NCBI GenBank assembly: GCA_905210845.1
Contig: CAJLYG010000182.1
Coordinates: 1-6,270, forward strand
Origin: an uncultured Prevotella sp.
GTDB lineage: Bacteria > Bacteroidota > Bacteroidia > Bacteroidales > Bacteroidaceae
Direction: 5' to 3'
DNA length: 6,270 nt
Under the pieces are notes generated by a model. It was not told the origin of the DNA, made no database searches, and saw only the letters and a program-made list of their open reading frames with translations. Each line of letters begins with the position of its first letter. Positions within the stretch are counted from its first letter, which is position 1. This document shows, piece by piece, positions 1-6,270 of the stretch. The position numbers and the translations under genes are program-made.

Positions 1-2
1 GG

Positions 3-1085
3 GAGAGGGTGGTAGGGTTGGAAAGCCACATCGTCGTGGCTGATTTCCTGACCTTGCAGACATCAGAACAGCATCCCATCGTCATCGATGGGGACATGAT
101 GAAAAAGCTCAAGGCCATCGAGGGGATCAAGCACGTCCAGCGCTATGCCATGAAACAAGGGATTCTCAAGACGGATTCCGATTTCTTAGGGGTCGTCTTC
201 AAGGGCATCGGACCGGAATATGACACTACTTTCATCCACAACAACATGAAGGAGGGAGTGATCCCGAAGTTCGATGACCAAGCCAGCCATAATAAAATCC
301 TGATCTCGCAGGTCATGGCAAACAAGCTGAAGGTCAAGGCAGGGCAAAGGATCTTTGCCTATTTCATCGATGATAAAGGCGTGCGGACACGAAGGTTCAC
401 GATTGCTGGCATCTACCAGACGAACTTGTCGCATTACGACAATATCATTTGCTATACCGACCTGTACACTGCGATCAAGCTCAATGGGTGGGATCCCGAC
501 CAAGTGACGGGAGCTGAGCTGACAGTCAACGACTTCCAGAACCTCATGGAGGTTGACAAGCGTGTCGTGGACAAGGTAAACAAGACGGAAGACAGAACTG
601 GCGAGACCTATTCTTCACAAACTATTATGGACATGAACCCTGGGATCTTCCATTGGTTGAGCTTGCTCGACCTGAACGTTTGGATCATCTTAGCCCTCAT
701 GGTCTGCGTGGCGGGCGTTACCATGATCAGTGGCCTGCTGATCATTATCTTGGAACGCACGACCATGATCGGTGTTTTGAAAGCCTTAGGGGCACGTAAT
801 GCCACCATCCGCCATACCTTCCTGTGGTTTGCGACCTTCATGATCGGCAAAGGACTCCTATGGGGAAACATCATTGGACTGGGTCTGATCGCCCTCCAAG
901 ATCTGACAGGGATCATCAAGCTCGATCCTGCCACATATTATGTCAATACCGTTCCCGTAGAATGGGATATCCCAGCATTCCTGCTGTTGAATATTGCCAC
1001 CCTTTTGATCAGCGTGTTCGTCCTGATCGCACCCAGCTATCTCATTTCCCATATCCATCCCGCCAAATCCATGCGATATGAGTAA
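3..1085 (+). CDS. FtsX/LolC-LolE family ABC transporter permease, 5' end outside window
   Basis: This is the membrane subunit of an ABC transporter of the FtsX/MacB/LolC-E type, which in this family works lipoproteins or other envelope cargo without a classic transport channel. The reading frame is open to the window edge (Glu-Arg codons precede the GTG at 9), so that GTG is probably internal. Counting from it, residues 1-220 are a soluble periplasmic domain. Three hydrophobic segments follow at about 222-248, 272-297 and 321-346. Between the first two lies the family's cytoplasmic coupling stretch, with the wording ERTTMIGVLKALGA at about 249-262. The protein ends in HPAKSMRYE, the usual tail of LolC/LolE-like permeases. 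Family members are roughly 400-420 residues, so about 50-60 residues including the first membrane helix are missing to the left. The ATPase partner is not visible. Family assignment is firm; the cargo cannot be read from the sequence. Confidence 0.9.
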   Translation, partial: ERVVGLESHIVVADFLTLQTSEQHPIVIDGDMMKKLKAIEGIKHVQRYAMKQGILKTDSDFLGVVFKGIGPEYDTTFIHNNMKEGVIPKFDDQASHNKILISQVMANKLKVKAGQRIFAYFIDDKGVRTRRFTIAGIYQTNLSHYDNIICYTDLYTAIKLNGWDPDQVTGAELTVNDFQNLMEVDKRVVDKVNKTEDRTGETYSSQTIMDMNPGIFHWLSLLDLNVWIILALMVCVAGVTMISGLLIIILERTTMIGVLKALGARNATIRHTFLWFATFMIGKGLLWGNIIGLGLIALQDLTGIIKLDPATYYVNTVPVEWDIPAFLLLNIATLLISVFVLIAPSYLISHIHPAKSMRYE

Positions 1086-1173
1086 GCTATTTTGCACACT
1101 GCATGTTACAAAAAGGAATAAAACTGTTCTATTTATCATACATTATCAATGATTATCCCATTCCTATAAAAAA

Positions 1174-1200
1174 TTGCACAAGTTTTTTTTGTTTGTGCAA
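1174..1200. promoter_or_regulatory. Upstream inverted repeat (candidate operator 1) over the -33 region
   Basis: TTGCACAA at 1174-1181 is answered by its exact reverse complement TTGTGCAA at 1193-1200, with an 11-bp T-rich spacer. The -33 element of the promoter (1188-1191) lies inside the spacer. The same unit recurs 42 bp downstream. Perfect symmetry, equal spacing and the position suggest the binding site of a dimeric regulator; which protein binds it is not known from the window. A terminator role is unlikely because the T run is in the loop, not after the stem. Confidence 0.7.
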
Positions 1201-1218
1201 GAAAAGATATTAACTTTG
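1188..1218 (+). promoter_or_regulatory. Bacteroidetes-type promoter of the acyl-CoA synthetase pair
   Basis: TTTG at 1188-1191 serves as the -33 element and TAACTTTG at 1211-1218 matches the -7 consensus TAnnTTTG of the Bacteroidetes primary sigma factor, with a 19-bp spacing that fits the family rule. Transcription would start near 1221-1225, giving a leader of only about 20 bases before the ATG at 1242. No Shine-Dalgarno sequence is present; the leader is A/T-rich, as is usual in this phylum. Both elements are embedded in the two inverted repeats. Confidence 0.75.
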
Positions 1219-1242
1219 CACAAAAATTTGGAAATTGTGCAA
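1216..1242. promoter_or_regulatory. Downstream inverted repeat (candidate operator 2) from -7 element to start codon
   Basis: TTGCACAA at 1216-1223 and TTGTGCAA at 1235-1242 form a second perfect 8-bp inverted repeat with an 11-bp spacer, the same geometry as the upstream unit. Its left half-site shares bases with the TTTG of the -7 element, and its right half-site ends on the A of the ATG. A bound protein would cover the transcription start, which fits repression. An mRNA hairpin is less likely, since the left arm lies at or before the predicted transcription start. Confidence 0.7.
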
Positions 1243-2912
1243 TGGAATTAATACCCAGTTTCAATACATATATTGAAAGAAGCATCATAGATAATTGGGA
1301 TCTTGACGCCCTCTCCGACTACAAAGGAGCTACGTTGCAATACCACGATGTTGCGAGAAAAATAGAAAAGTTGCACATTCTCTTTGAGAACAGTGGTGTT
1401 CAACAAGGCGACAAGATTGCGTTATGCGGCAGAAACAGTGCTTTCTGGGCCGTTGCTTTCTTGGCTACCCTTACCTATGGGGCTGTAGCAGTACCCATCC
1501 AGCATGAATTCACAGCAGAACAGATCCATAATATCGTCAACCATAGCGAGGCAAAATTGCTCTTTGTAGGCGACATTGTGGTCACACAGGTCCATCCGGA
1601 GCAAATGCCTGCCTTGGAAGGCATCATCTACATCCCGGACTATTCCCTGGTATTGTCGCGCTCTGAAAAGCTGAGCTATGCCCGCGAGCATCTCAATGAG
1701 ATGTTCGGGATGAAATATCCCAAGTATTTCCGGAAGGAACATGTCCATTATCACAAGGATCAGGCTGAGGAATTGGCGATGATCAATTACACCAGCGGCA
1801 CCACCGGGTTCTCAAAAGGTGTCATGTTGCCTTACCGTGCCCTGTGGAGTAACCTCGACTATTGTCTGAACATCCTCGGAAAAAGGATGAAGCCTCATGG
1901 CAATCAGGTCAGCATCCTCCCCATGGCACACATGTATGGGCTGATGGTGGAGTTCTTGTTCGGCTTCTGCAATGGGAGCCATCTTTTCTTCCTGACTCGT
2001 CTGCCGAGCCCTACGCTCATCCATCAGGCTTTCCAAGAGCTCAAGCCCAACCTGATCGTTTCCGTCCCCTTGATCATCGAGAAAATCATCAAGAAGCAGG
2101 TGTTCCCCATCGTGCAGACCAACAAGATAAAGCTGTTGATGAACATGCCCGTCGTGGGCCAGCGTGTGAAGGAGAAGATCCGCCAGCAAGTGATCGATGC
2201 CTTTGGGGGCAATCTTTATGAGATCATCATCGGTGGGGCTTCACTCAGTGAGGAAGTAGAGCGGTTTCTCTTGGATATCCAGTTCCCGCTCACGGTGGGC
2301 TATGGCACCACGGAAACAGCGCCGCTCATCAGTTTCACCGACTACCATGAGTTCGTGGCGAGGAGCTGTGGTCGTGCCGTGTCGCACATGGCCGTGAGAA
2401 TCAACAGCCACGACCCGCAGTCTGTCCCCGGCGAGATCATCACCAAGGGGATGAACGTGATGCAAGGATATTACAAGAACAAGCAAGCCACACAAGCTGT
2501 CTTGGATGAACGGGGATGGTTTCATACCGGTGACCTTGCGACAATGGACGAGCAAGGGAACATCTTCATCCGAGGGAGGATCAAGAACATGCTGTTGGGC
2601 TCCAACGGTCAGAACGTATATCCCGAGGAAATAGAAGATAAGCTCAATGCCATGGCCATGGTCAACGAGAGCTTAGTCATCCAGCACGGGGACAGGCTCA
2701 TTGGTCTCGTACACCCCGACATGGACGAAGCCCATTCCTTAGGCTTCACGAACGAGGACTTGAAGAATATCATGGAGCAGAACCGCAAGGAGCTGAACGC
2801 ACTGCTCCCGCCCTTCTGCAAGCTGGCTGAGATCCAGTTGCACAGCGAAGAATTCGAGAAGACTCCGAAAAAGAGCATCAAGCGATATCTCTACCAACCC
2901 AAGCAGCAATAA
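1242..2912 (+). CDS. AMP-forming acyl-CoA synthetase (long-chain fatty acid--CoA ligase type), first copy
   Basis: A 556-residue adenylate-forming enzyme, full length for the FadD-like group, expected to activate a fatty acid with ATP to acyl-AMP and then to acyl-CoA in the cytoplasm or at the inner membrane. The phosphate-binding loop reads YTSGTTGFSKG at 183-193. The A5 motif GYGTTE is at 353-358. HTGD is at 428-431, with Asp431 placed to hold the ribose. The hinge/A8 segment GRIKNMLLG begins at 445 and is followed by GQNVYPEEIED (456-466), a form typical of long-chain enzymes. The C-terminal A10 segment is TPKKSIKRYLY (541-551), where the usual catalytic lysine position holds Ser545 with lysines around it. 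No signal peptide or membrane helix is seen. The ATG at 1242 is chosen because it matches the start of the paralogue and lies about 20 bases after the promoter. The first 50 or so codons are more A/T-rich than the rest. Chain-length preference cannot be read. Confidence 0.93.
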   Translation: MELIPSFNTYIERSIIDNWDLDALSDYKGATLQYHDVARKIEKLHILFENSGVQQGDKIALCGRNSAFWAVAFLATLTYGAVAVPIQHEFTAEQIHNIVNHSEAKLLFVGDIVVTQVHPEQMPALEGIIYIPDYSLVLSRSEKLSYAREHLNEMFGMKYPKYFRKEHVHYHKDQAEELAMINYTSGTTGFSKGVMLPYRALWSNLDYCLNILGKRMKPHGNQVSILPMAHMYGLMVEFLFGFCNGSHLFFLTRLPSPTLIHQAFQELKPNLIVSVPLIIEKIIKKQVFPIVQTNKIKLLMNMPVVGQRVKEKIRQQVIDAFGGNLYEIIIGGASLSEEVERFLLDIQFPLTVGYGTTETAPLISFTDYHEFVARSCGRAVSHMAVRINSHDPQSVPGEIITKGMNVMQGYYKNKQATQAVLDERGWFHTGDLATMDEQGNIFIRGRIKNMLLGSNGQNVYPEEIEDKLNAMAMVNESLVIQHGDRLIGLVHPDMDEAHSLGFTNEDLKNIMEQNRKELNALLPPFCKLAEIQLHSEEFEKTPKKSIKRYLYQPKQQ

Positions 2913-2934
2913 CCTGCATAGAAATGAAACAATT

Positions 2935-4596
2935 ATGGAACAAATACCAAGTTTTAACGCATTGATCCAACAAAGCATCATCGACAATTGGGACCTTGAT
3001 GCACTCACGGATTACAAAGGCACAACTTTGCAGTACCATGACGTGGCGCGGAAAATAGAGAAGCTCCACATCATGTTCGAGAACAGCGGTGTCAAGAAAG
3101 GTGACAAGATTGCCTTATGTGGGCGAAACAGTGCCAGTTGGGCCGCAGCCTTCTTGGCTACCCTCACCTTCGGTGCGATCGCCGTCCCGATCCTCCATGA
3201 GTTCACCGCCGACCAAATCCATAATATCGTCAACCACAGCGAGGCGAAGCTTCTCTTCGTTGGGGATGTGGTGGCTACGGTCATCGACGCAACTAAAATG
3301 CCCAACTTGGAGGGGATTATCTACATCCCCGACTACTCCTTGGTGGTGTCGAGAACGGACAAGTTGACTTACGCGCGTGAGCACCTGAATGAAATCTTCG
3401 GGAAAAAATTCCCGAAATACTTCCGTCAACAGCATGTCCAATACTATATCGAGCAGTCGCCCGATGAACTGGCCCTGATCAATTACACCAGTGGGACAAC
3501 GGGATTCTCCAAAGGCGTGATGATCCCTTACCGTGCCTTGTGGAGCAATTTCGACTTCGCTTGCCACGTGTTGGGAGACACCATCCACCGGGAGGACAGG
3601 ACCATTAGCATCCTTCCCATGGCTCACATGTATGGCATGGCGTTCGAATTCCTGTTCGAGTTCCTGAGGGGCGTCCACGTCTATTACCTCACACGGGTGC
3701 CGACACCGACGATTGTCGCACAGGCTTTCGCCGAAATCAGGCCCATCATTGTCATCTCTGTCCCCTTGATCATCGAGAAGATCATCAAGAAGAAGGTGTT
3801 CCCGAAGATCCAGAACAATCGCATGCGCTTGCTCTTGAACATGCCGGTCGTCAGCAAGAAGGTGAATGAGAAGATCTGCAAGCAGGTTGCCAACGCGTTC
3901 GGTGGCAGGTTCTACGAGGTGATCATCGGTGGGGCTGCCTTCAACCAGGAAGTGGAGAGCTTTCTCCACCGCATCGGATTCCCTTATACCGTAGGCTATG
4001 GTGCCACGGAATGCGCCCCGATCCTCGCGTACGCTGACTGGAAGACGTTCGTCCCGGGATCATGCGGAAGGGCAGTGGTACACATGCAACTGCGCATTGA
4101 CAGTCCCGACCCTGAGAACGTGCCGGGAGAGATCCTCGCAAAAGGGCTGAATGTGATGCTCGGCTATTACAAGAACGAAGAGGCTACCAAGGAAACGCTC
4201 GATGAAGAGGGATGGTACCATACGGGTGACTTAGGAACCATGGATGCAGAAGGCAACCTTTTCATCCGCGGACGCATCAAAAACATGCTCTTGGGTGCCA
4301 ACGGACAGAATATCTACCCTGAGGAAATCGAGGATAAACTGAACTCCTTGGCCATGGTCAATGAAAGCGTCGTGATCCAGAAAGGCGAGAAACTGATTGG
4401 ATTGGTCCATCCGGATTACGATGAAGCACGCAGCATGGGATTCTCTACAGAAGACCTGAACAACATCATGACGCAAAACCTGCAAACGTTGAATGAACAG
4501 TTACCGGCGTATTGCAAGTTAAGCAACATCGAACTGCGCGAAGAGGAATTCGAGAAAACCCCAAAACGGAGCATAAAACGGTTCTTGTATACTTAA
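2935..4596 (+). CDS. AMP-forming acyl-CoA synthetase (long-chain fatty acid--CoA ligase type), second copy
   Basis: A 553-residue paralogue of the preceding gene, starting 22 bp after its stop, with no promoter or terminator between them, so the two are probably one transcript. All core motifs are kept: YTSGTTGFSKG at 184-194, GYGATE at 354-359, HTGD at 429-432, GRIKNMLLG from 446 and GQNIYPEEIED from 457. The A10 end is TPKRSIKRFLY (542-552), again with Ser (546) where most family members have the catalytic lysine. Differences from the first copy are concentrated around residues 206-260, in the central part of the N-terminal domain, and after the A5 Glu (Cys360 instead of Thr). This may mean a different acyl substrate, which is an inference. 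The start at 2935 is supported by alignment with copy one; an ATG at 2924 is out of frame. No Shine-Dalgarno sequence is present. Confidence 0.93.
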   Translation: MEQIPSFNALIQQSIIDNWDLDALTDYKGTTLQYHDVARKIEKLHIMFENSGVKKGDKIALCGRNSASWAAAFLATLTFGAIAVPILHEFTADQIHNIVNHSEAKLLFVGDVVATVIDATKMPNLEGIIYIPDYSLVVSRTDKLTYAREHLNEIFGKKFPKYFRQQHVQYYIEQSPDELALINYTSGTTGFSKGVMIPYRALWSNFDFACHVLGDTIHREDRTISILPMAHMYGMAFEFLFEFLRGVHVYYLTRVPTPTIVAQAFAEIRPIIVISVPLIIEKIIKKKVFPKIQNNRMRLLLNMPVVSKKVNEKICKQVANAFGGRFYEVIIGGAAFNQEVESFLHRIGFPYTVGYGATECAPILAYADWKTFVPGSCGRAVVHMQLRIDSPDPENVPGEILAKGLNVMLGYYKNEEATKETLDEEGWYHTGDLGTMDAEGNLFIRGRIKNMLLGANGQNIYPEEIEDKLNSLAMVNESVVIQKGEKLIGLVHPDYDEARSMGFSTEDLNNIMTQNLQTLNEQLPAYCKLSNIELREEEFEKTPKRSIKRFLYT

Positions 4597-4750
4597 CCGG
4601 GGCTGTCCCAGACGAAACGATGGGATACTTCCTACGACCAGTATGCGCATGGAGAACCACAATCCTCACCGTTTCCATCCTACGGCTTGCCTACGGAAGT
4701 TCGATAAACTTGGAGCAAACTACAGTGTGTTTTAACCCATTTAAATGTTA
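4597..4750 (+). other. 3' untranslated tail without a convincing gene
   Basis: Between the second synthetase and its terminator I find no gene with a credible start or recognisable protein. Two small sequence items are visible. CCTACGG is directly repeated at 4679-4685 and 4690-4696. CATTTAAATG at 4738-4747 is a perfect palindrome just before the terminator stem. The frame of the upstream gene continues open for 38 codons past its stop, to a TAA near 4711, without resemblance to anything I know. Confidence 0.5.
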
Positions 4751-4790
4751 GGGCTAAGGTCTCGATCGATGAGACCTTAGCTCTTTTTTT
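4751..4790 (+). terminator. Intrinsic terminator of the acyl-CoA synthetase unit
   Basis: A 13-bp stem pairs 4751-4763 (GGGCTAAGGTCTC) with 4771-4783 (GAGACCTTAGCTC), all Watson-Crick except one G-U pair. The loop is seven bases (GATCGAT) and seven T follow at 4784-4790. It is directional: the minus strand has no U run after the stem. It ends the plus-strand transcript about 155 bases after the second synthetase. Confidence 0.92.
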
Positions 4791-4945
4791 ATATAAATAT
4801 CACCTTGGGCAACAGCGAGCTGAAGAACACGCATACCCACTTCTTGAACTTGGCATACAACGGAGATAGCAACAAGAACCCTGACGTCTCGTTCAACGTA
4901 TGGACGCGACTCTGGATCTATCAGAACGCGTTGGCGATGGAATAG
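4781..4945 (+). pseudogene. Short open stretch, possible C-terminal relic of a lost gene
   Basis: The frame is open from just after a stop at 4778 to the TAG at 4943-4945. From 4799 it gives 48 codons reading ITLGNSELKNTHTHFLNLAY at first and ending QNALAME. Codons from 4799 on have the G/C-rich third positions of the neighbouring genes and the peptide has a normal residue mix with aromatic residues at intervals, unlike the A/T-rich spacer before it. There is no ATG, no promoter and no leader, and the 5' part runs into the terminator's T run, so it does not look expressed on its own. I do not recognise the family. The likeliest reading is the tail of a gene whose front was deleted; a chance open frame cannot be ruled out. 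Confidence 0.4.
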
Positions 4946-4949
4946 CCAT

Positions 4950-4991
4950 AAAAAAAAGATTTCCCTCCAGCACAGAAGGGAAATCTTTTTT
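4950..4991. terminator. Bidirectional intrinsic terminator between convergent genes
   Basis: GATTTCCCT at 4958-4966 pairs with AGGGAAATC at 4977-4985, with a ten-base loop. Eight A precede the stem (4950-4957) and six T follow it (4986-4991), so a U run follows the hairpin on either strand. For the minus-strand receptor gene it lies 24 bases after the stop codon and is surely its terminator; on the plus strand it backs up the terminator at 4751-4790. Confidence 0.9.
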
Positions 4992-5015
4992 ATATTCGAA
5001 GATAGGGAAGACAGC

Positions 5016-6269
5016 TTAGAAGGTGTACTTCACGCCAATCTGACCCCGCCAACGGCTGTAGTAGTCACTGTAGGTGTACATGCTAAAGTCACCCGGGTGC
5101 AAGAACTGGAATACGCCTTTGCCGCTATAGGTAACAGGAGAATAGTAATTGCCGAAGCCATTGTCATAGGTATGGCCCCAATCCTTGTTCAAGAGGTTAG
5201 CCAAGTTCATCACGTCCATGGAGATCTCCAAGGCATGTGTCATCTTACCAACCTTGAACTGATACTTCTGTGCTACGTGCAAGTCGAAGTGCTGTTCGAA
5301 CGGAAGGTTATCCGCATAGCGCTTGTAATATTCGCCACGATGCTTGCTCATGTAAGGATCATTGGCGATCCATTGCTTCATGTTCGCACGCTGCTGGTCA
5401 ACCGTATAATCCTTGTTAGCCTTAAAACTCATCTTGTCGATCTGATCATCTGTTGGGATGAAGAACAAGTCGTTGCCATTAGAACTATCCCCGTTCAGGT
5501 CACCGTAATAGTAGATCGAGTAAGGAGCGCCGCTCTGTGCCTGGTAAATCAGGCCCACGGTCGTGGTCCATGCCTTCAGATGCCCGTAGCTCACATGATA
5601 GTATGCAGAAGCCTTCACTGAATGAGGAATGTTGAACGCGGAGTTACCGAGCTCAGGATCATTCGGGTTCTGGTAGGTATAGTTGTAGTTCCAGTTAGAC
5701 TGTGCAACGGAAGAGGTACCGTTGTTCACGGTCTTCGACTTGGTGAAGGTATAGCTTGCCATCAAGTCAAGTCCGAAGTCAAAGTGCTTCTCGCCCTTGA
5801 TAGAAAGGCTGTAGGTATAGCCCTTGCTCGTATTGTACAGTCCATAGACATAAGCGTAAGGCTGACCGGTGGTGACACGGCTAAACATCGGACGATTGTC
5901 AAACGACAATGAAGGATAAGTCTGGCCCACCGTAGAGCCTGTGGCATCATAAGCGAGGTTCTTATAGTAGATATCGTTCAGGTTCTTGGAGTAAATACCC
6001 TCCAAAGTCCAGTTGATTCCACCAATATTGGCATCGAAGCCAAGATCGAAACGGAGGTTCTGCGTGAACTTAAAGTCCTTCTCATAGACATTGACCGTCT
6101 GGTTGCCGGAAGCCTTCAGCTTGCTGACATTATCCTTCTGGTTGTTCGGGTCGAGGATCAAGTTCAGGTCCTTCGTAGATCTCGTATCATAAGTAGACAA
6201 CTGGATACCTGTGTTCGAGAAGTTATTGCTCAACCATACGAAAGGTAGGCGACCTGTGAAGATACCAAC
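5016..6269 (-). CDS. TonB-dependent receptor (Oar-like), C-terminal barrel, 5' end outside window
   Basis: The visible 417 residues are the end of an outer-membrane TonB-dependent receptor of the large Oar-like group common in Bacteroidetes. The frame is open to the right edge; the TTG at 6233 is an internal Leu codon, preceded by GIFTGRLPFVW, a stretch typical of this group, so no start lies in the window. The sequence shows alternating polar/aromatic strands of a beta-barrel with many Tyr and Trp. It includes the group's GNSAFNIPHSVKASAYY segment followed by SGAPYSIYYYGDLNGDSSNG, an Asp/Asn-rich loop likely exposed outside. The protein ends GQIGVKYTF, with the terminal Phe expected for barrel assembly by the BAM complex. 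Full-length members are around 1,000 residues or more, so over half is missing, including any signal peptide, carboxypeptidase-like domain and plug. No SusD-like partner is seen downstream. The ligand cannot be told from the sequence. Confidence 0.9.
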   Translation of the reverse strand, partial: VGIFTGRLPFVWLSNNFSNTGIQLSTYDTRSTKDLNLILDPNNQKDNVSKLKASGNQTVNVYEKDFKFTQNLRFDLGFDANIGGINWTLEGIYSKNLNDIYYKNLAYDATGSTVGQTYPSLSFDNRPMFSRVTTGQPYAYVYGLYNTSKGYTYSLSIKGEKHFDFGLDLMASYTFTKSKTVNNGTSSVAQSNWNYNYTYQNPNDPELGNSAFNIPHSVKASAYYHVSYGHLKAWTTTVGLIYQAQSGAPYSIYYYGDLNGDSSNGNDLFFIPTDDQIDKMSFKANKDYTVDQQRANMKQWIANDPYMSKHRGEYYKRYADNLPFEQHFDLHVAQKYQFKVGKMTHALEISMDVMNLANLLNKDWGHTYDNGFGNYYSPVTYSGKGVFQFLHPGDFSMYTYSDYYSRWRGQIGVKYTF

Positions 6270-6270
6270 A

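Larger units (their letters stand above)
1242..4596 (+). repeat. Tandem gene duplication (two acyl-CoA synthetase copies)
   Basis: The two coding regions align end to end with a single one-residue indel near residue 174 and four extra residues at the C-terminus of the first. Protein identity is about 70% by eye, above 75% in the first 120 residues and lower in the 200-260 region. Some DNA blocks are identical over about 20 bases, such as the one coding for IHNIVNH. The divergence indicates an old duplication with both copies kept under selection. Confidence 0.9.

Noticed and set aside
1086..1173. Possible terminator after the permease gene
   Set aside because: Only weak dyads such as AGGAAT/ATTCCT 40 bp apart are present, without a U run; no intrinsic terminator can be supported.
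2924..2965. Small upstream frame starting at the ATG at 2924 between the two synthetases
   Set aside because: It has only 13 codons, is out of frame with the second synthetase and overlaps its start; most likely a chance ATG.
3115..3969. Long minus-strand open frame of 284 codons inside the second synthetase
   Set aside because: It is antisense to a conserved enzyme, His/Asp-rich as expected from the reverse of its codons, and a similar shadow lies opposite the first copy.
4599..4611. GGGGCTGTCCCAG, resembling the terminal repeat of some insertion sequences
   Set aside because: No matching inverted partner, transposase or target duplication is found in the window.
4597..4713. In-frame continuation of the second synthetase past its stop codon
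   Set aside because: The first copy also ends at about the same point, within a few residues of the A10 motif, so the TAA at 4594-4596 is the natural end and no lost C-terminal domain is indicated.
4512..4751. 79-codon plus-strand frame overlapping the end of the second synthetase
   Set aside because: It overlaps a clearly real gene out of frame, has an atypical composition and no recognisable motif; it is a shadow frame running into the spacer.
5097..5912. Two plus-strand open frames opposite the TonB receptor
   Set aside because: They are antisense to a convincing beta-barrel gene, rich in Val/Ile/Arg from reversed codons, and have no promoter or known motif.

Overview
The window reads as ordinary chromosome of a Bacteroidales bacterium, probably a Prevotella-like genus. 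This rests on three things seen in the sequence. There is a promoter of the Bacteroidetes type (TTTG, 19 bp, TAnnTTTG). The start codons lack Shine-Dalgarno sequences. An Oar-like TonB-dependent receptor barrel has the wording typical of this phylum. The genus is an inference; no rRNA or marker gene is present.

Layout, left to right. Bases 3-1085 (+) hold the C-terminal part of an FtsX/LolC/LolE-type ABC transporter permease whose start lies outside the window. Bases 1086-1241 are a promoter region with a striking arrangement: four copies of TTGCACAA in alternating orientation, forming two inverted repeats with identical 11-bp spacers set exactly 42 bp apart, laid over the promoter and the start codon. 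Bases 1242-2912 and 2935-4596 (+) are two full-length tandem paralogues of AMP-forming (long-chain) acyl-CoA synthetase, 22 bp apart and evidently co-transcribed. Bases 4597-4750 are a leader-like tail without a convincing gene, closed by a strong intrinsic terminator at 4751-4790. Bases 4781-4945 hold a 54-codon open stretch with coding-like composition but no start, probably a gene relic. A two-way terminator at 4950-4991 separates it from the convergent minus-strand gene. Bases 6269-5016 (-) are the C-terminal 417 residues of a TonB-dependent receptor that begins beyond the right edge.

How it fits together: the two acyl-CoA synthetases form a two-gene unit that would activate exogenous or recycled fatty acids to acyl-CoA (or acyl-AMP), controlled as one unit by whatever protein binds the repeated octamer. 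The permease and the receptor are envelope genes and show no sequence sign of belonging to this unit. The most interesting item is the double operator; I see no wholly new multi-gene system here.
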